Assembly: GCA_012064385.1 (NCBI GenBank) | Contig: QRDG01000398.1 | Span: 2,477,217 to 2,541,216 of the forward strand | DNA: 64,000 nucleotides | Source: Puccinellia tenuiflora | Lineage: Eukaryota; Streptophyta; Magnoliopsida; Poales; Poaceae | Direction of reading: 5' to 3' | In this document: positions 47,471-58,286 of the stretch, piece by piece | Layout of the letters: the number at the start of each line of letters is the position of its first letter | Position numbering within the stretch: the first letter of the stretch is position 1 | Translations under genes and position numbers: made by a program | The notes under the pieces: model-generated | The model's input: only the letters and a program-made list of their open reading frames with translations | Database searches by the model: none | What the model was told of the DNA's origin: nothing

Positions 47471-48806
47471 GACCGGATTTGAACTAGGGGTACGGTTTCC
47501 GTCGCTCAGGAAATTCCGGGAAAAATGTTTTTAGGTCTACGACACATCATTTTGTGTACTAAATTTTGACCGTTCAATGAGTTGACAAACGGGTGCACCA
47601 GCGCGCCCCGTATGGCCATACCGCATGTCCCGGAGGTCCCGTTTTCCCCAGTTGGCAAACCAAATGAAGTCAGAAAGCCGCGACGCTTCGCGTGGCGCCA
47701 TTTTATGTGTCCTAGTGACCACTGCAAAAGTCGGATTCGGGATACGGCGATTATCTTGGAAAACCCTTCACGAACAGGGCTATCATGTCCGGAGTTCTAT
47801 GGCATTTAGGGAAAATGAGTAGGAACAGCCCGTGATACCACATAGTTTGTCGGAACGAGGCCATATTTGGCACGTGCATGTGCCCTGGGATGGGAAGCAA
47901 TGCCCCGGTCGCGGATTTCCCATCCGACCCACGGTCGACGGTTTTTTTTTAATTTCGGGGTGCCGAAACGGGTTTTTTTTTTGAAGCAGCTACAGGGTGC
48001 GCATTTAAGTATTGCGCGAGACCTCCGCGCAGTGATAGGAGACCACCTACGCACCACCTATCACATGCCATATGCGCGCGCTAGCCATCTGGGAAACCCT
48101 GCGGCTTCCTACGGTGCCCCGCCGAATCCGCTGGAAACTGACCGGATTTGAACTAGGGGTACGGTTTCCGTCGCTCAGGAAATTCCAGGAAAAATGTTTT
48201 TAGGTCTACGACATATCATTTTATGTACTAAATTTTGACCGTTCAATGAGTTGACAAACGGGTGCACCAGCGCGCCCCGTACGGCCATACCGCATGTCCC
48301 GGAGGTCCCGTTTTCCCCAGTTGGCAAACCAAACGAAGTCAGAAAGCCGCGACGCTTCGCGTGGCGCCATTTTATGTGTCCTAGTGACCACTACAAAAGT
48401 CGGATTCGGGATACGGCGATTATCTTGGAAAACCCTTCACGAACAGGGCTATCATGTCCGGAGTTCTATGGCATTTAGGGGAAATGAGTAGGAAACAGCC
48501 CGTGACACCACATAGTTTGTCGGAACGAGGCCATATTTGGCACGTGCGTGTGCCCTGGGATGGGAAGCAAGGCCCCGGTCGCGGATTTCCCATCCGACCC
48601 ACGGTCGACTTTTTTAATTTCGGGGTGCCGAAACGGGTTTTTTTTTTGTGAAGCAGCTACATGGTGCGCATTTAAGTATTGCGCGAGACCTCCGCGCAGT
48701 GATAGGTGAACGCCTACGCACCACCTATCACATTCCATATGTGCGTGTTCGCTTTCTGGGAATCTCTGCGAAGGTTTCCCGCCTTTTTGTTGTTTTTGAT
48801 TTTATT
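47471..48806. repeat. tandem duplication, 669-bp period
   Basis: 47471-48139 is followed directly by a near-identical copy from 48140. The copies differ at scattered bases, in homopolymer lengths and in the last about 60 bp. No gene is supported inside; short frames repeat because the DNA does. Confidence 0.88.
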
Positions 48807-49796
48807 TTGTGGTTGATTTAAAATGTGGCCAAAATGGCAGGCATGAACGTCCTTACCTACGTGTTGATTCTTGCAAAACCTTTGTGGATCTCTGATGAAA
48901 TAGGTAGTTGGGAACCTAAAAATGATTTTTTTTAAAAATCATGAGCAAACTATCAAGCACCTGTAGTTCAAATTTGACCCACTTCCAGCTGAATCTGCGG
49001 CATTTTGTCTTTTTGGTGAGAGGTACCTAGATATCTTTTGAGATGCAACCAGTTGGTTATTTAAACATACAATGCGGTCTAGTTTTCTAGAAATTTTTGT
49101 TTGTCCAATTTTGTAATGATTTCTTGGTAGGTGCTTTACAAAAAAAACATTTGTGGAGGTTAAAAAATGAAAAATGGAATTTTTGTGCAAAGAAAAAAAT
49201 AAAACCCCAACAAGAACATTGTTCAACATCCCAAGATGCACACATGTGCACAAGATGGGGTCATTTGAACAAATTATGCCATGGTTTCGGTCATAACCTA
49301 GCTCATTTGACTTGAAAACCATGAAAAACACGAGACTTGCCAAAAAAAACACCTATTTTAAGCCATTTGACCGCTCATTGTTTGTCAAAGTGTAAATTTT
49401 GTGTGGCAAGTAGAAAAACAATGGTTTGTAAAGTTTTTGGGAATACGAAAATGCACCTGTAGTTAAAATTTAATCCACTTTCAACTGAATATGTAGTTCA
49501 AATTTGACTCATTTTCAACTGACCAATCTGATGGCTCGAACACATGTCCCACGGATTGCTGCACCGAAAGCGATCTGATCCATCCAAACTGTTCAGATCC
49601 AACAGCCCCGGAGAAAAAGGTGGGTTCCCTCCCACCCCCTTTCCCTCCTTTCTACCCGAAAATTTCACTTCAAGCGCCCATTTCTGGCGCCTTCCCAAAA
49701 TTTAGACGCGAAATTACGAAAGCCCCGACCTAAATACCCCCCACCCAGGGATATTTTCATCTATTCCCGTTTCAGAGAAAACCCTAACCCTCGTCT
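48807..49796. other. CACTA interior without recognised feature
   Basis: AT-rich DNA with several A-runs and small repeats (CTGTAGTTAAAATTT and CTGTAGTTCAAATTTG types near 48960 and 49455, and a related TGTAGTTCAAATTTGAC near 49492). From about 49600 it becomes the promoter/5' UTR-like lead into the GC-rich block. No gene is seen. Confidence 0.5.
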
Positions 49797-50170
49797 ATCC
49801 CCAGCCGCCGCCACTCCTCTTCCCTCCTCATGCTTCCTTCCCCCTTCCCCCTCTCCCTCTCCAACCCTAGCGCCGGCACTCCGCCTCCCCGCCGCCTTCC
49901 GCTGCTGGGCGCTCGGCCGCCATCGCCTCGCCCAACTCCGTGCTCAGCGAGCACGCCTTCAAGCGCCTCGTGCTCAGGATCGAATCAAGATCTGCAGATC
50001 GAATCGAAGAGCATCGTGTGCAAGCGCGAGCCCGTCAACTGTCGAGCATAGCAGTCCAGTCCACACAACAGCTCGAGCCCCCCGTCCTCCCGACCACCCC
50101 ACCAACCCAACCAACCCACCCAACCCCGTCTTCCATCCCACCAACCTTCGTCGCGGCAACGGCATCGGCA
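49797..50170 (+). other. GC-rich exon-like block of unknown origin
   Basis: Pyrimidine-rich, then GC-rich DNA with a short open frame containing NSVLSEHAFKRL, directly upstream of the EPSP synthase fragment. It looks like a first exon from another gene or a 5' leader. I do not recognise the source. Confidence 0.35.
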
Positions 50171-50433
50171 ATGGCGGGGGCAGCAGTGGCGTCGTCCCGG
50201 CCTCCTCCACCTTCTCGCGCCGTCTCCGGATGCCGGCCCGGTCCGCCGCCGGGAAGCTACGCCTGCGCGGCCGCGGCGGGGCAGCGCTCGCGGCGTCCGT
50301 GGCCGCGCCCGCGGCTCCCGCCGGCGCGGAGGAGGTCGTGCTGCAGCCCATCCGGGAGATCTCCGGCGCCGTGCAGCTGCCCGGCTCCAAGTCGCTGTCC
50401 AACCGGATCCTCCTCCTCTCCGCCCTATCCGAG
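50171..50433 (+). pseudogene. EPSPS: captured exon 1 of EPSP synthase (shikimate pathway) in the CACTA element
   Basis: EPSP synthase makes 5-enolpyruvylshikimate-3-phosphate in the plastid. The frame from 50230 carries the end of a transit-peptide-like Arg/Ala-rich region and then the mature N-terminus, AEEVVLQPIREISGAVQLPG and SKSLSNRILLLSALSE, a highly conserved segment. The exon ends at GAG 50433 with donor GTGAGA, where plant EPSPS intron 1 starts. The ATG at 50171 (MAGAAVASS) is in another frame, so an indel near 50205 breaks the transit peptide. Later exons, with most of the active site, are absent. It cannot make enzyme. Confidence 0.87.
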
Positions 50434-52014
50434 GTGAGAAAGCAAGCACAAGGGGGGGAAAACTCATCTTTGGGTGAATTGGGTGCCGATATGGGATTTA
50501 AGGAGGTTTAGGAGCAGAGGGGTACCGTGGCATGCTAGGTGCTTGCCAGATCATAAGATTTCTGCATCCTTGTTAAGACGATCTGGCCATATGATTTAGT
50601 TAAAAATGATAGTCTGCTTGCTAGCCAATTCCTATTCCCGTTAATGGAATCATTAGAATTACTATGTAGTTAGTCAGATCAGTACGAGGTTAATAGCTAC
50701 TACAGCTGTTCTATAAGACGTACTAGTGCTGGTGTAACCTGGTGATCCTCTTATGCCAGTCTATTGTTACATTTGTGCCTTCTATACCTTGCGTTAATTA
50801 CCTGTAATGTTTTACTTGTTTGCTGCATTGGCTTAGACAAGGATAGGGTGAACATAGCGACTTGCATCATGTCTAATATGATTACAACAATATGACTGGC
50901 ATATAACTTCAACACGTGGATTTTCCGTTCTGTGCATTGTATATTGGTAGCTGAATATGACAGGCTATATGTTTAAGTTTCCTATCTTTCTCCGCTACGG
51001 CTACTGTGTTTACTCTGCTTAGATTTGGCTGCTGATGCTCACTTGGTCTATTTGCGATGTTACATGGGTGGGAATAAATATATATGCTCACTTGGTCTAT
51101 GTGTTTGTGTTTGTGTTTGATTCTCTGGTTGCTCTAGCTCACGGCTTCTCATTGATTTTACTTTGTAGGTTGCAGAAGTGGAGCAAGGGCAAGGTGATTG
51201 TTACTCGACAACTTGTATGGCACCTACTTAGCACGGTTGATTACACAATGTGCATCAAACAATTTATTAGACATTGTAGTTCCAGTATGCAGCTATTTTT
51301 TCATCAGGATGTTTCATTTATGATGCCTCTCAAATTTGCACCTTGTGAACGCTGATCAGTTCGTTGATTAAATGTTCCTGTAGATATTCAACCCTTGGTG
51401 AGATGCAGTCATGTGATATTCATGCGAGTTGTGTGACTGCAGTAGCAATACTGTAAGTTGCCTCGAGTATCATTATCATTTGCCTACTACCATTGATTAG
51501 CTGTAGCAGTAATGCCGTAGCAATACTGTATATACTTATGTTTGCTGCACTACCATGTGTTCTTCATGATCTAATCACGTTTTCATTGATTGCACACAAG
51601 GTTCATCTCGGATCTCCCCTTATATTTGATACATGTGCTTGGTAGTTTGCTCACACAACATATACATTGCAATTCTGTGTGTCACCAGAATTTGCTGGAA
51701 CAGTTTTGTCCACTGCTGTACACAAGGTTCATCACGGGTCTCCTTTTCGGCAGTAAGCGTTAGACAAGGTCAGTTTTGAAATGTCGTGGTCTTATTTTTG
51801 ATGCTTACGTGATCATGTGAAGGATGCTCACGGTAAATATTGTGGTTGGCTCGTTACCTATTTTGGAATTCGGCACTATTCAACTTGCAGTTAGCTGTGC
51901 TGCTTAACGTTGTACTGCTTGAGTGCATTCTTTAACTTCTTATTATTGTTTCGGTTTCTTCTTTATAATGCATGCATTCTTTTGCTGTTCATCTAGAAAT
52001 CTATTGAAAATTGA
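50434..52014 (+). other. intron-like captured DNA
   Basis: Starts with the EPSPS splice donor. It is T-rich, with splice-like pyrimidine tracts (for example near 51160) and no protein I recognise. It contains diverged direct repeats such as GTAGCAATACTGTA near 51440 and 51520, and CACAAGGTTCATC near 51595 and 51722. Confidence 0.45.
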
Positions 52015-52092
52015 GTTGGAGTCACGCTGGAGATCCCAGATGGAGCTGTGCTTGAGAACAAGCTGGAGATCCCAGATGATGCGCACTTATGA
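52015..52092 (+). pseudogene. possible last-exon fragment of UDP-glucose pyrophosphorylase
   Basis: The frame reads GVTLEIPDGAVLENK and then a partial repeat LEIPDDAHL and a stop. G-V-x-LEIPDGAV-x-NK is the C-terminal segment of plant UGPase, which makes UDP-glucose. The repeat comes from a duplicated 16-bp stretch (CTGGAGATCCCAGATG at 52026 and 52062). What follows to about 52240 looks like a 3' UTR. The match is short, so this is tentative. Confidence 0.42.
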
Positions 52093-52594
52093 TCGACAGA
52101 TGCATCCAGGAAGCCTTCTTCCAGTTCTCCTTGCCTGGATGGAACGATCCCGCTGTGCACTTTGTTCGTTTCGTGTTAGTGCTGAGACTTGGGATGTTGT
52201 ATATTTATGTGATTGAACCTTGGAAATGTTGTAATATAGTTAATTATGTATGTTATTAAAAGAATTCTTCAATTTCATGTATTTTCGGTTTTGTGATTTG
52301 TTGTCAAATGTTGGAAAATAAACTTGACAAGTGGGAAATCTATGAAATAATATAGAATATGTAGGTTGTAGTCTGACAACTGGGACCCACCTAACTAGTC
52401 GGATCGGACCAAAATAAAAAGGCCGAAAATAGAATAGAATGGCTCTGTGAAAGGCCAAGGCCTAGAAAATAAAAGGTCTGGCATGTTGGGCCTGGCCCAT
52501 ATAGTCGTCCAGAATTGTCAAGGAAAAAAACATTAATAGGCTGAATTATTGTGCTCAGCCCATGTAGACCAAAGAAATGGACCGGGCTGATTTC

Positions 52595-52884
52595 AAATTA
52601 AGACGTTTTTAAAACGTCATAATTTTACCACGTAGGACTGGCCACGTCGGATCTGATGTGGCACGACTAGATCCCCAATGACGTTTTTAAAACGTCATAG
52701 ACTCCATGACATTTTTAAAACGTCATAGAGCACTATGACGTTTCCAAGTAGAACGTCACATTGGTTGATTCCTGACTCTCGGTTTTCGACGTTTTTTTTT
52801 CGTCGTAAAAACGTCATAGATCAACTTCCGTGACGTTCTAGTGACGAAAATAGAGGGTCGTGAGTCAACAAAATTCTTGTAGTG
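52595..52884. repeat. right subterminal and terminal repeats of the CACTA element
   Basis: Dense palindromic ACGTTTTTAAAACGT and single ACGTCAT/TGACGT motifs from 52595 to 52850, then the inverted CACTACAAGAA terminus ending at 52884. Confidence 0.85.
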
Positions 52885-52887
52885 CTA

Positions 52888-53332
52888 GCTGTCCGAAGTA
52901 CCCTTGTGCCTACAACATCAGCGATCCCATGATCAGTATGTCGCTGAGCACAATCAAACTGGTATCAAAAGAACATCCATGTATACCGAGTAAATATACT
53001 TACTTGAGTGAAGTTATAAACTTCAACAGGTACTTGCAGCGGAATCATCAAATAGCGTGGAGCCCAAGTCTCGTGCCATAACCCTACAGGCAACTGACTG
53101 GGAGAACGTCCTAGTTCGCATAGCCGTCAGCGAAATCTTCTTCCTGGTACCGCTTCTCAAAGTCTGGCCAAGACAATAGCCAGGGACGAAACCAATATGA
53201 GTACATTGGAATGTACTCGCAAACCATCCGGTATTTAATTATTGGAAGGAGTAATGCATAATAATATGGTGGGAGGCTCTAGGGTATTCCTTTGTTTTGC
53301 CAAAAGTATTTTTCTGTTAAAGAATAGATATC
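52888..53332 (-). repeat. 5' LTR of element B, right fragment, truncated
   Basis: Matches the left LTR from about 25928 to 26371 with very few mismatches and then stops abruptly at GATATC. About 5.4 kb of LTR is missing. Confidence 0.88.
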
Positions 53333-54374
53333 AATCCTGAGTTGCAAATTATGACTTGTCAATTCTGACTTGCAAAAATTTGACTTGTGATTGCAGTGCC
53401 TTATCTCCAAAATGAAGAGGGATATGAAGGAGTTGGAGGACCAGGCAGCTGCTAGTGCCAGGTCTGCTCAAGCTGAGAAAGAGCACTCTCTTCAACTAAA
53501 GAAGGAACTGAGAGCTTTATCTGCTCAACTGGAGCAGGTGAAGAAAGAATCTGCAGATGCTAAGAGGGTTGCCCAAAAGGCACACAATGACCTGAAAGCT
53601 GTCTTTGACACCTGCCGCAAAGGCATTGGGGCTATGTGCCAACACATATTTGGTAAGTTTGTAGCTTTTGCTTACTTCTTCCTTGCATTTTGCTGAACTA
53701 CTTTTATACTGATGATGAATGATTTCCTTTCTACAGGGGCTGACTCCCCAAAACTCAAGCTGCCCACTAGCAAACAACTTCATGAGATGCTTGACCACTG
53801 TCATGGGCTGCAAGAGGGAGCCCGTACTGTGGTGAAATATCTGAATGCTAAGGGCAAGTGCCCCAAAGAACCTGAGCGTCTGGTGGACGAGTTGTCTAGG
53901 GCACCAGGGTACATGCGGCTGTGGAAGCAATCTTCTTTGAGGAGAGCATCCATTAGAATCCTTGCCCTAACTCACAGTTATTATCCCACTGTCTTGGAGC
54001 CGGCACTGCTTACTATGGGAAAGCCAGAACAACATGAGGATGGCAGACCCTTTACCCAAGATGACTTCAAGGCTGAGGAAAAGCTGGTGCGGCCATACGC
54101 TTGTGAAATTGCCAACAAGATGGACCCTGAGGTATGGGTTCATCACTATGACTTGGAGAACAAAAGGGTTGCTCCAGAGACTCCTGAGATAGTAAAATTT
54201 GGCCGCCCCTCACAGGACCCAGCTGGTGTCCCCTCCTCTTCTACTGGGCCAAGTTCCTCATCGCCAGCGGCTCCTGTTCCTGGTGCCGAGCCTACATTAA
54301 AGACTCCTGCTGCGCCCACTCCTTCAAGAGCTATCTCTGGCGATGCCCAGAAACAAGAAGATCTGGCTAAACAC
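53333..54374 (+). pseudogene. two-exon coiled-coil protein gene fragment, interrupted by an LTR
   Basis: Exon at 53397-53652 after a CAG acceptor; donor GTAAGT. An 84-bp intron (53653-53736), then an exon from 53737 that stays open until an LTR starts at 54375. The first exon is coiled coil (KRDMKELEDQ, LKKELRALSAQLEQVKKE). The second is globular (LPTSKQLHEMLDH, SLRRASIRILALTHSYYPTV, WVHHYDLENKRV) and then Pro/Ser-rich. Coiled coil followed by a globular tail is also the layout of the aORF C-terminal half, so it may be an antisense gene of another Gypsy family; a host gene fragment is the alternative. Upstream exons are missing. Confidence 0.5.
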
Positions 54375-57300
54375 TGTAACAGCCCCAATTTGGTACCCTA
54401 AAATACGGACCAAATTTTCACTTTTTGATTGGCATTGCATCATGACATCCATTTTAAAATTTGCTTAAGTTGAATAAAGCAACAACTGAAAAACAACAAA
54501 AAGGGGGAAATTAAACCCTTCCCAAATTTCCAACCCAAACACAATACTCTTTTGGTAAAACCAATTACTCTTGAGTCTCCAAATTGTTAAGGAAACTCAA
54601 GGATATATTTTTCTTTTTAACTAGTTGCCAAAGGCTAATTTTATTAACAAGCAACTAAATAAAAATTTGAGAAATCACTTTGGTTCTTTTTAATTTCTAT
54701 TGTTGGAACCAAGTTAAGTTTTCCAAAATTTCACACTAAAATCATGGGGAGCTCTAGTACTATTGTGAGGGTCTCCATGAATATTTTCAATATTTTTGGA
54801 GATGTCTAAATACTCCAAATAAATGAATTGTGGAAGATCTCAAAAATGCCTTCTTTTGAACCCTGTGAACAAATCATGACCAAAAACATTTTTGTTTGCT
54901 TCCCTAATTTTTGTGGAGGTTTAACAGCTTGAATGGAGCCAATGTGAATTTTTCCAGAATTTACAAAATTGCTTAAATAGCTCTTTTAAATAGCTATACC
55001 TTGCTGCTTTAAAAATCAGGAAAAAGGAATTGTGGAAAAGGTTAAATTCCTGACGGTGGGCCCCTACTGTCATCCTCCCTCTCTCTTCCCTCTCGCCACT
55101 GTGCGCCATGGCGCACTGGAGCCATACCGTGGCCCTGCCGGCCATGCCGCCGTGCCTCCCCGCTCCACCTGCTCCTCCCCTGGAGGTCAAGATGGCACCC
55201 ACGACGCCTGGACGCACCTGCTCCTTTTCCCCTTCCCCCTGCTTCCATTCCTCTCCCCCACGCGAGCTCCCTCCCTGCCGCCGCAGCGTCGAGCTCGCAT
55301 CCGTCGCCTGGAGCCGCCCGCACGAATCGAAGACAGCCGAGCCCTCCGCCTCACCGTTCTCTGCCCGCTGGTCCAGGGGCTCGTCCCGGAGTCGCCCCCA
55401 ACGCCGCCATCCGCGTCTGTTTCGTCTCCGGCCGGCGCGCCTCCGTCGAGCTCTCCGTCGACTCCGGCCGCCCGGAGGCAAACCGACACCGCCACCGTCT
55501 CCGCCTCGAGCTCCTCTACCTCCTCCTCAATCTGTGCGTACTGGGAGGCCTCCACCCGTGCGAATCGAGCCGCCCCCTTCGTCTCCGGCCGCCGCCGTCC
55601 GAGCGCGATTCCGCCGCCGTCCGGCCTCCTCGTCCCTCGCCGTCGGCGTCCTCTTCCTCCTGGTGAGCCTCCGGTCCTCCCGGACACCATCCTGCTCCCA
55701 CTCCCCCTCTAGGTCCGTCTGTCGCCGTCGCCTGCCTCCGGCCACCGTCGGCGTCGCCGCGTCCCAGGGCGCCCGGCCAGGAACCGGCCTGACTGGCCTG
55801 AGGCCGATTGGCTCGGGCTGGTGGCCGGCCTGCTCGCCCGGCCTGGGCCGGCTCTGGGCCGGCCGGTTCGGCCACTGCTCCGGCCTGCGCCCGGCCTGGG
55901 CTGGCTCTGGGCCGGTGCACTCGGGCACCCACCCGGCCTGCAGCCCGGCCTGGCCGGCACAAGGCCGGCCTGTCTGCCCTTTGCCTTTTCTTTTTATGAG
56001 ATAAAGTGAGATAAAACACTTTGTATCTTTTTAAATATTGATCCAAAATTTGCAAATAAAATATGACAATGCTCATAAAAACATTTCCTATCTTTGGGTA
56101 ACATTGTTTTTCCCTTTTGTCTAAATAAAATTGCTGTGTTTTAAGAATTCCTAAAATGGGTTATTTAATACCCAAAATTGGGAAATTCATAACTTTTTAA
56201 ATAATTGTCCAGAAATTATGAATTAAATATCAAAATGATCAACTTGTCAAATGCTACTCAACCATGCACATATCACCTCATGATCACAAATATTTATTTA
56301 ATGTTATTCATAACTTGATTAAATGAATTAAATTCAATTATTTAATTAATTTGTCAATTATTCATCGGTGTTCCGAAATTTACAAATAAATTACCTAAAT
56401 GATCGGAAGAGCGAAACCTATCCATTCATGTCATGATCATGCCTATTTGATCCACCCCTCTAATAAATTAATATTTGATAAGGAATGTGGCCATTAAGAT
56501 AAATATGGGGTTGCTTCCAAAGAATTGCACTAATTATTTGGCTCCTCATTTAATTTTGCTTTTAATTTATATAATGATATCTTTGCACCAACTTGACATG
56601 TCATCATGTGATTGAGCATTGCATCTTGTGTTCATGTGATTTATGTGTGTTTTGTATTTTCTTTGGGTAACGATAGATTCCGGAGTCGAGGGTTCCCTCT
56701 CCTACCCCGACGAGCAATACTACGCTACCCGGCAGCAAGGCAAGATATAACCTAACCTTCTTGGCATCTAGCATCCTATGACTTTATCAAATTATTTTAT
56801 CCACCATAATATTGCATGCGGTTCAAATGTCTTTTGGTAAATAATAGAATATCCTATGAATGCATGTTCTCCCCAAGCCAATCACATGTATCCCTACCTA
56901 TGAAACCTAGGGTTGAAGTGTTGGCCGAGATAAGGATATAATTATTTGTATTCATATGCTTAGCTATGCTTAGCCATGCTTAAGTAAATGCTTTATGTCC
57001 GTTGTTAATTCCAGAAATTATTGATGATGATGGACTGATTCGGGCATGATGGATAATGGAGATGCTTAATTAAAATGCTAAGATGGTTGGGGTGAGTTGC
57101 CATCGGGGATGGTGTTTTGCCTCACTCTAGCCCCTAGGTGCGAGTTCTTTACCTCTTGAACCAAGACGAGCGTGCTGCCATTGGTGGGTGTATGGGCGCC
57201 TTACTAACTGAATAACTTATGCGGGCGTATCCAAGGGTCCTCTAGTTCGGTTTTCCATTTGCGTGTGAGTGGAAAGATGATGTTGATGAGGATTTGTGTT

Positions 57301-58286
57301 TAGGGCGTGGCGATGGGGCAGGGCGCTGAGAGCGCTGAGCCTGTCCTGTGGCCACAGATGACTCTTGGATATTCTCACGTGAGGTAAAGGTTTAACCGCG
57401 CCTGCTTGCCGGCCTTCCCCTGAAGAGGGCCAACTAGGTGAGCCGGACGGTACCAATGGGTAAATTAGTACACCCCTGCAGGGTTTAATCTTTTCGAAAA
57501 GCCGTGTCCACGGTTATGGACAACTTGGGAATAGACGATAAGATCATAGAGAATCTTAACCTAATTGATATGGCAGCTAAAGGTTGCATAATCACGTGTG
57601 TTAAAGGTTCACTTCCTCGAGGGTGATTCGAGGGGGTGCCTTGGTGGAGATGAGTGTGGTTGGTGACAAAAGGGTTCGATGAGAACCTACGTTGACAAAT
57701 GTTATTCTCTTATCCCCTTTATAAAATTGCTCTGAGTAGACGAATGCCAAGTGTCTTTATGTTTCGGTTTATGAAAGTTAGCTTTATGCAAAAGAACTAC
57801 ATATACAGCTTTAGAGCCTCCGTCAGTCATTGGGCCTATATCGCCCTACTAAACTTGCGAGTACATCGTACTCAGTCTCTCTTTGCTGCCTCTATGTTTT
57901 TGTATTTCAGAGGAGGACGACACCGAGCAGTTAGGTGGGTTCTTCGTTGACGTCGACTACTAGTCTGGGGTTCCCAGGTGGCAGCTTGGGACCGTGGAAC
58001 AAGCTGGCTTGGGTGATGTTTATCTGTAGGCCTCTTAGGCCATATATTTGCTTCTTGTTGTTAGACAACACTACCCTCTTCCGCTTGTTGAATTGTTGGA
58101 TCTGTGATCCTTTTGTTTGTAATATTTGTATTCTTCTCGTTATATGAGTTGCTATATAAATGTTTTGTGTCGTAGAGTCATGCTTTGTGCCAGTTCTGTT
58201 CCACAAGTCTCGATCTTTGTTTTATACATTGGTGGTTGTGTTGACTACATAGCCTCTCTGTATAATTCCGGGGTCGGGGCGTTACA
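54375..58286 (+). repeat. 5' LTR, 3912 bp
   Basis: TGTAACAGCCCC to GGGGCGTTACA. It aligns base for base in length with 60120-64000 (3881 bp compared on each side); by eye there are roughly 20-25 substitutions. Confidence 0.93.
55040..55980 (+). other. GC-rich island in the 5' LTR
   Basis: About 0.9 kb of GC-rich DNA in an otherwise AT-rich LTR. It ends in a GGCCGG/GGCCTGGGCCGG-rich tract (55785-55975). A 298-codon frame from 55108 is Pro/Arg/Ser-rich with no domain; frames on the other strand are as long. The same block is at 60785-61725 in the other LTR. Confidence 0.55.

Larger units (their letters stand above)
46003..52884. mobile_element. CACTA (En/Spm-type) DNA transposon, non-autonomous, TSD CTA
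   Basis: 6882 bp. The termini are CACTACAAGAAATGTG on the left and CACTACAAGAATTTTG (reverse complement) on the right, continuing as an imperfect inverted repeat through GTTGACT. It is flanked by CTA (46000-46002 and 52885-52887), the 3-bp duplication typical of CACTA elements. Both ends carry subterminal TGACGTTT/AAACGTCA repeats, the usual transposase binding array. I see no transposase frame. The interior holds tandem repeats, a tRNA-like segment and captured plant gene fragments. Confidence 0.93.
25910..53332 (-). mobile_element. Large-LTR Gypsy-like element 'B' with non-coding interior and nested insertions
   Basis: Left (3') LTR 25910-31826. The interior is 31827-32804 plus 44145-45984 (about 2.8 kb) once Tat-2 is removed. 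The right (5') LTR begins at 45985, is split by a CACTA transposon, resumes at 52888 and is lost after 53332. The tRNA-iMet-type primer site and a G-rich polypurine tract lie at the expected places and fix the minus orientation. LTR ends are TGTAACATCCC and CCGACA. There is no coding domain, so it depends on proteins from elsewhere. The style resembles Tekay/Del Gypsy elements. Confidence 0.78.

Noticed and set aside
50171..50433. A working EPSP synthase gene
   Set aside because: Only exon 1 is present, the transit peptide is out of frame, and no later exon with substrate-binding residues is found in the following 2 kb.
25910..53332. B and the 54375 element as the same family
   Set aside because: LTR starts are similar (TGTAACA) but LTR lengths, 3' ends (CCGACA against GTTACA) and interiors differ.
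55108..56004. 298-codon frame in the LTR, repeated at 60853-61749
   Set aside because: Its presence twice only reflects the two young LTRs. It is low-complexity Pro/Arg/Ser, has long competing frames on the other strand and no domain; GC-rich DNA gives such frames by chance.
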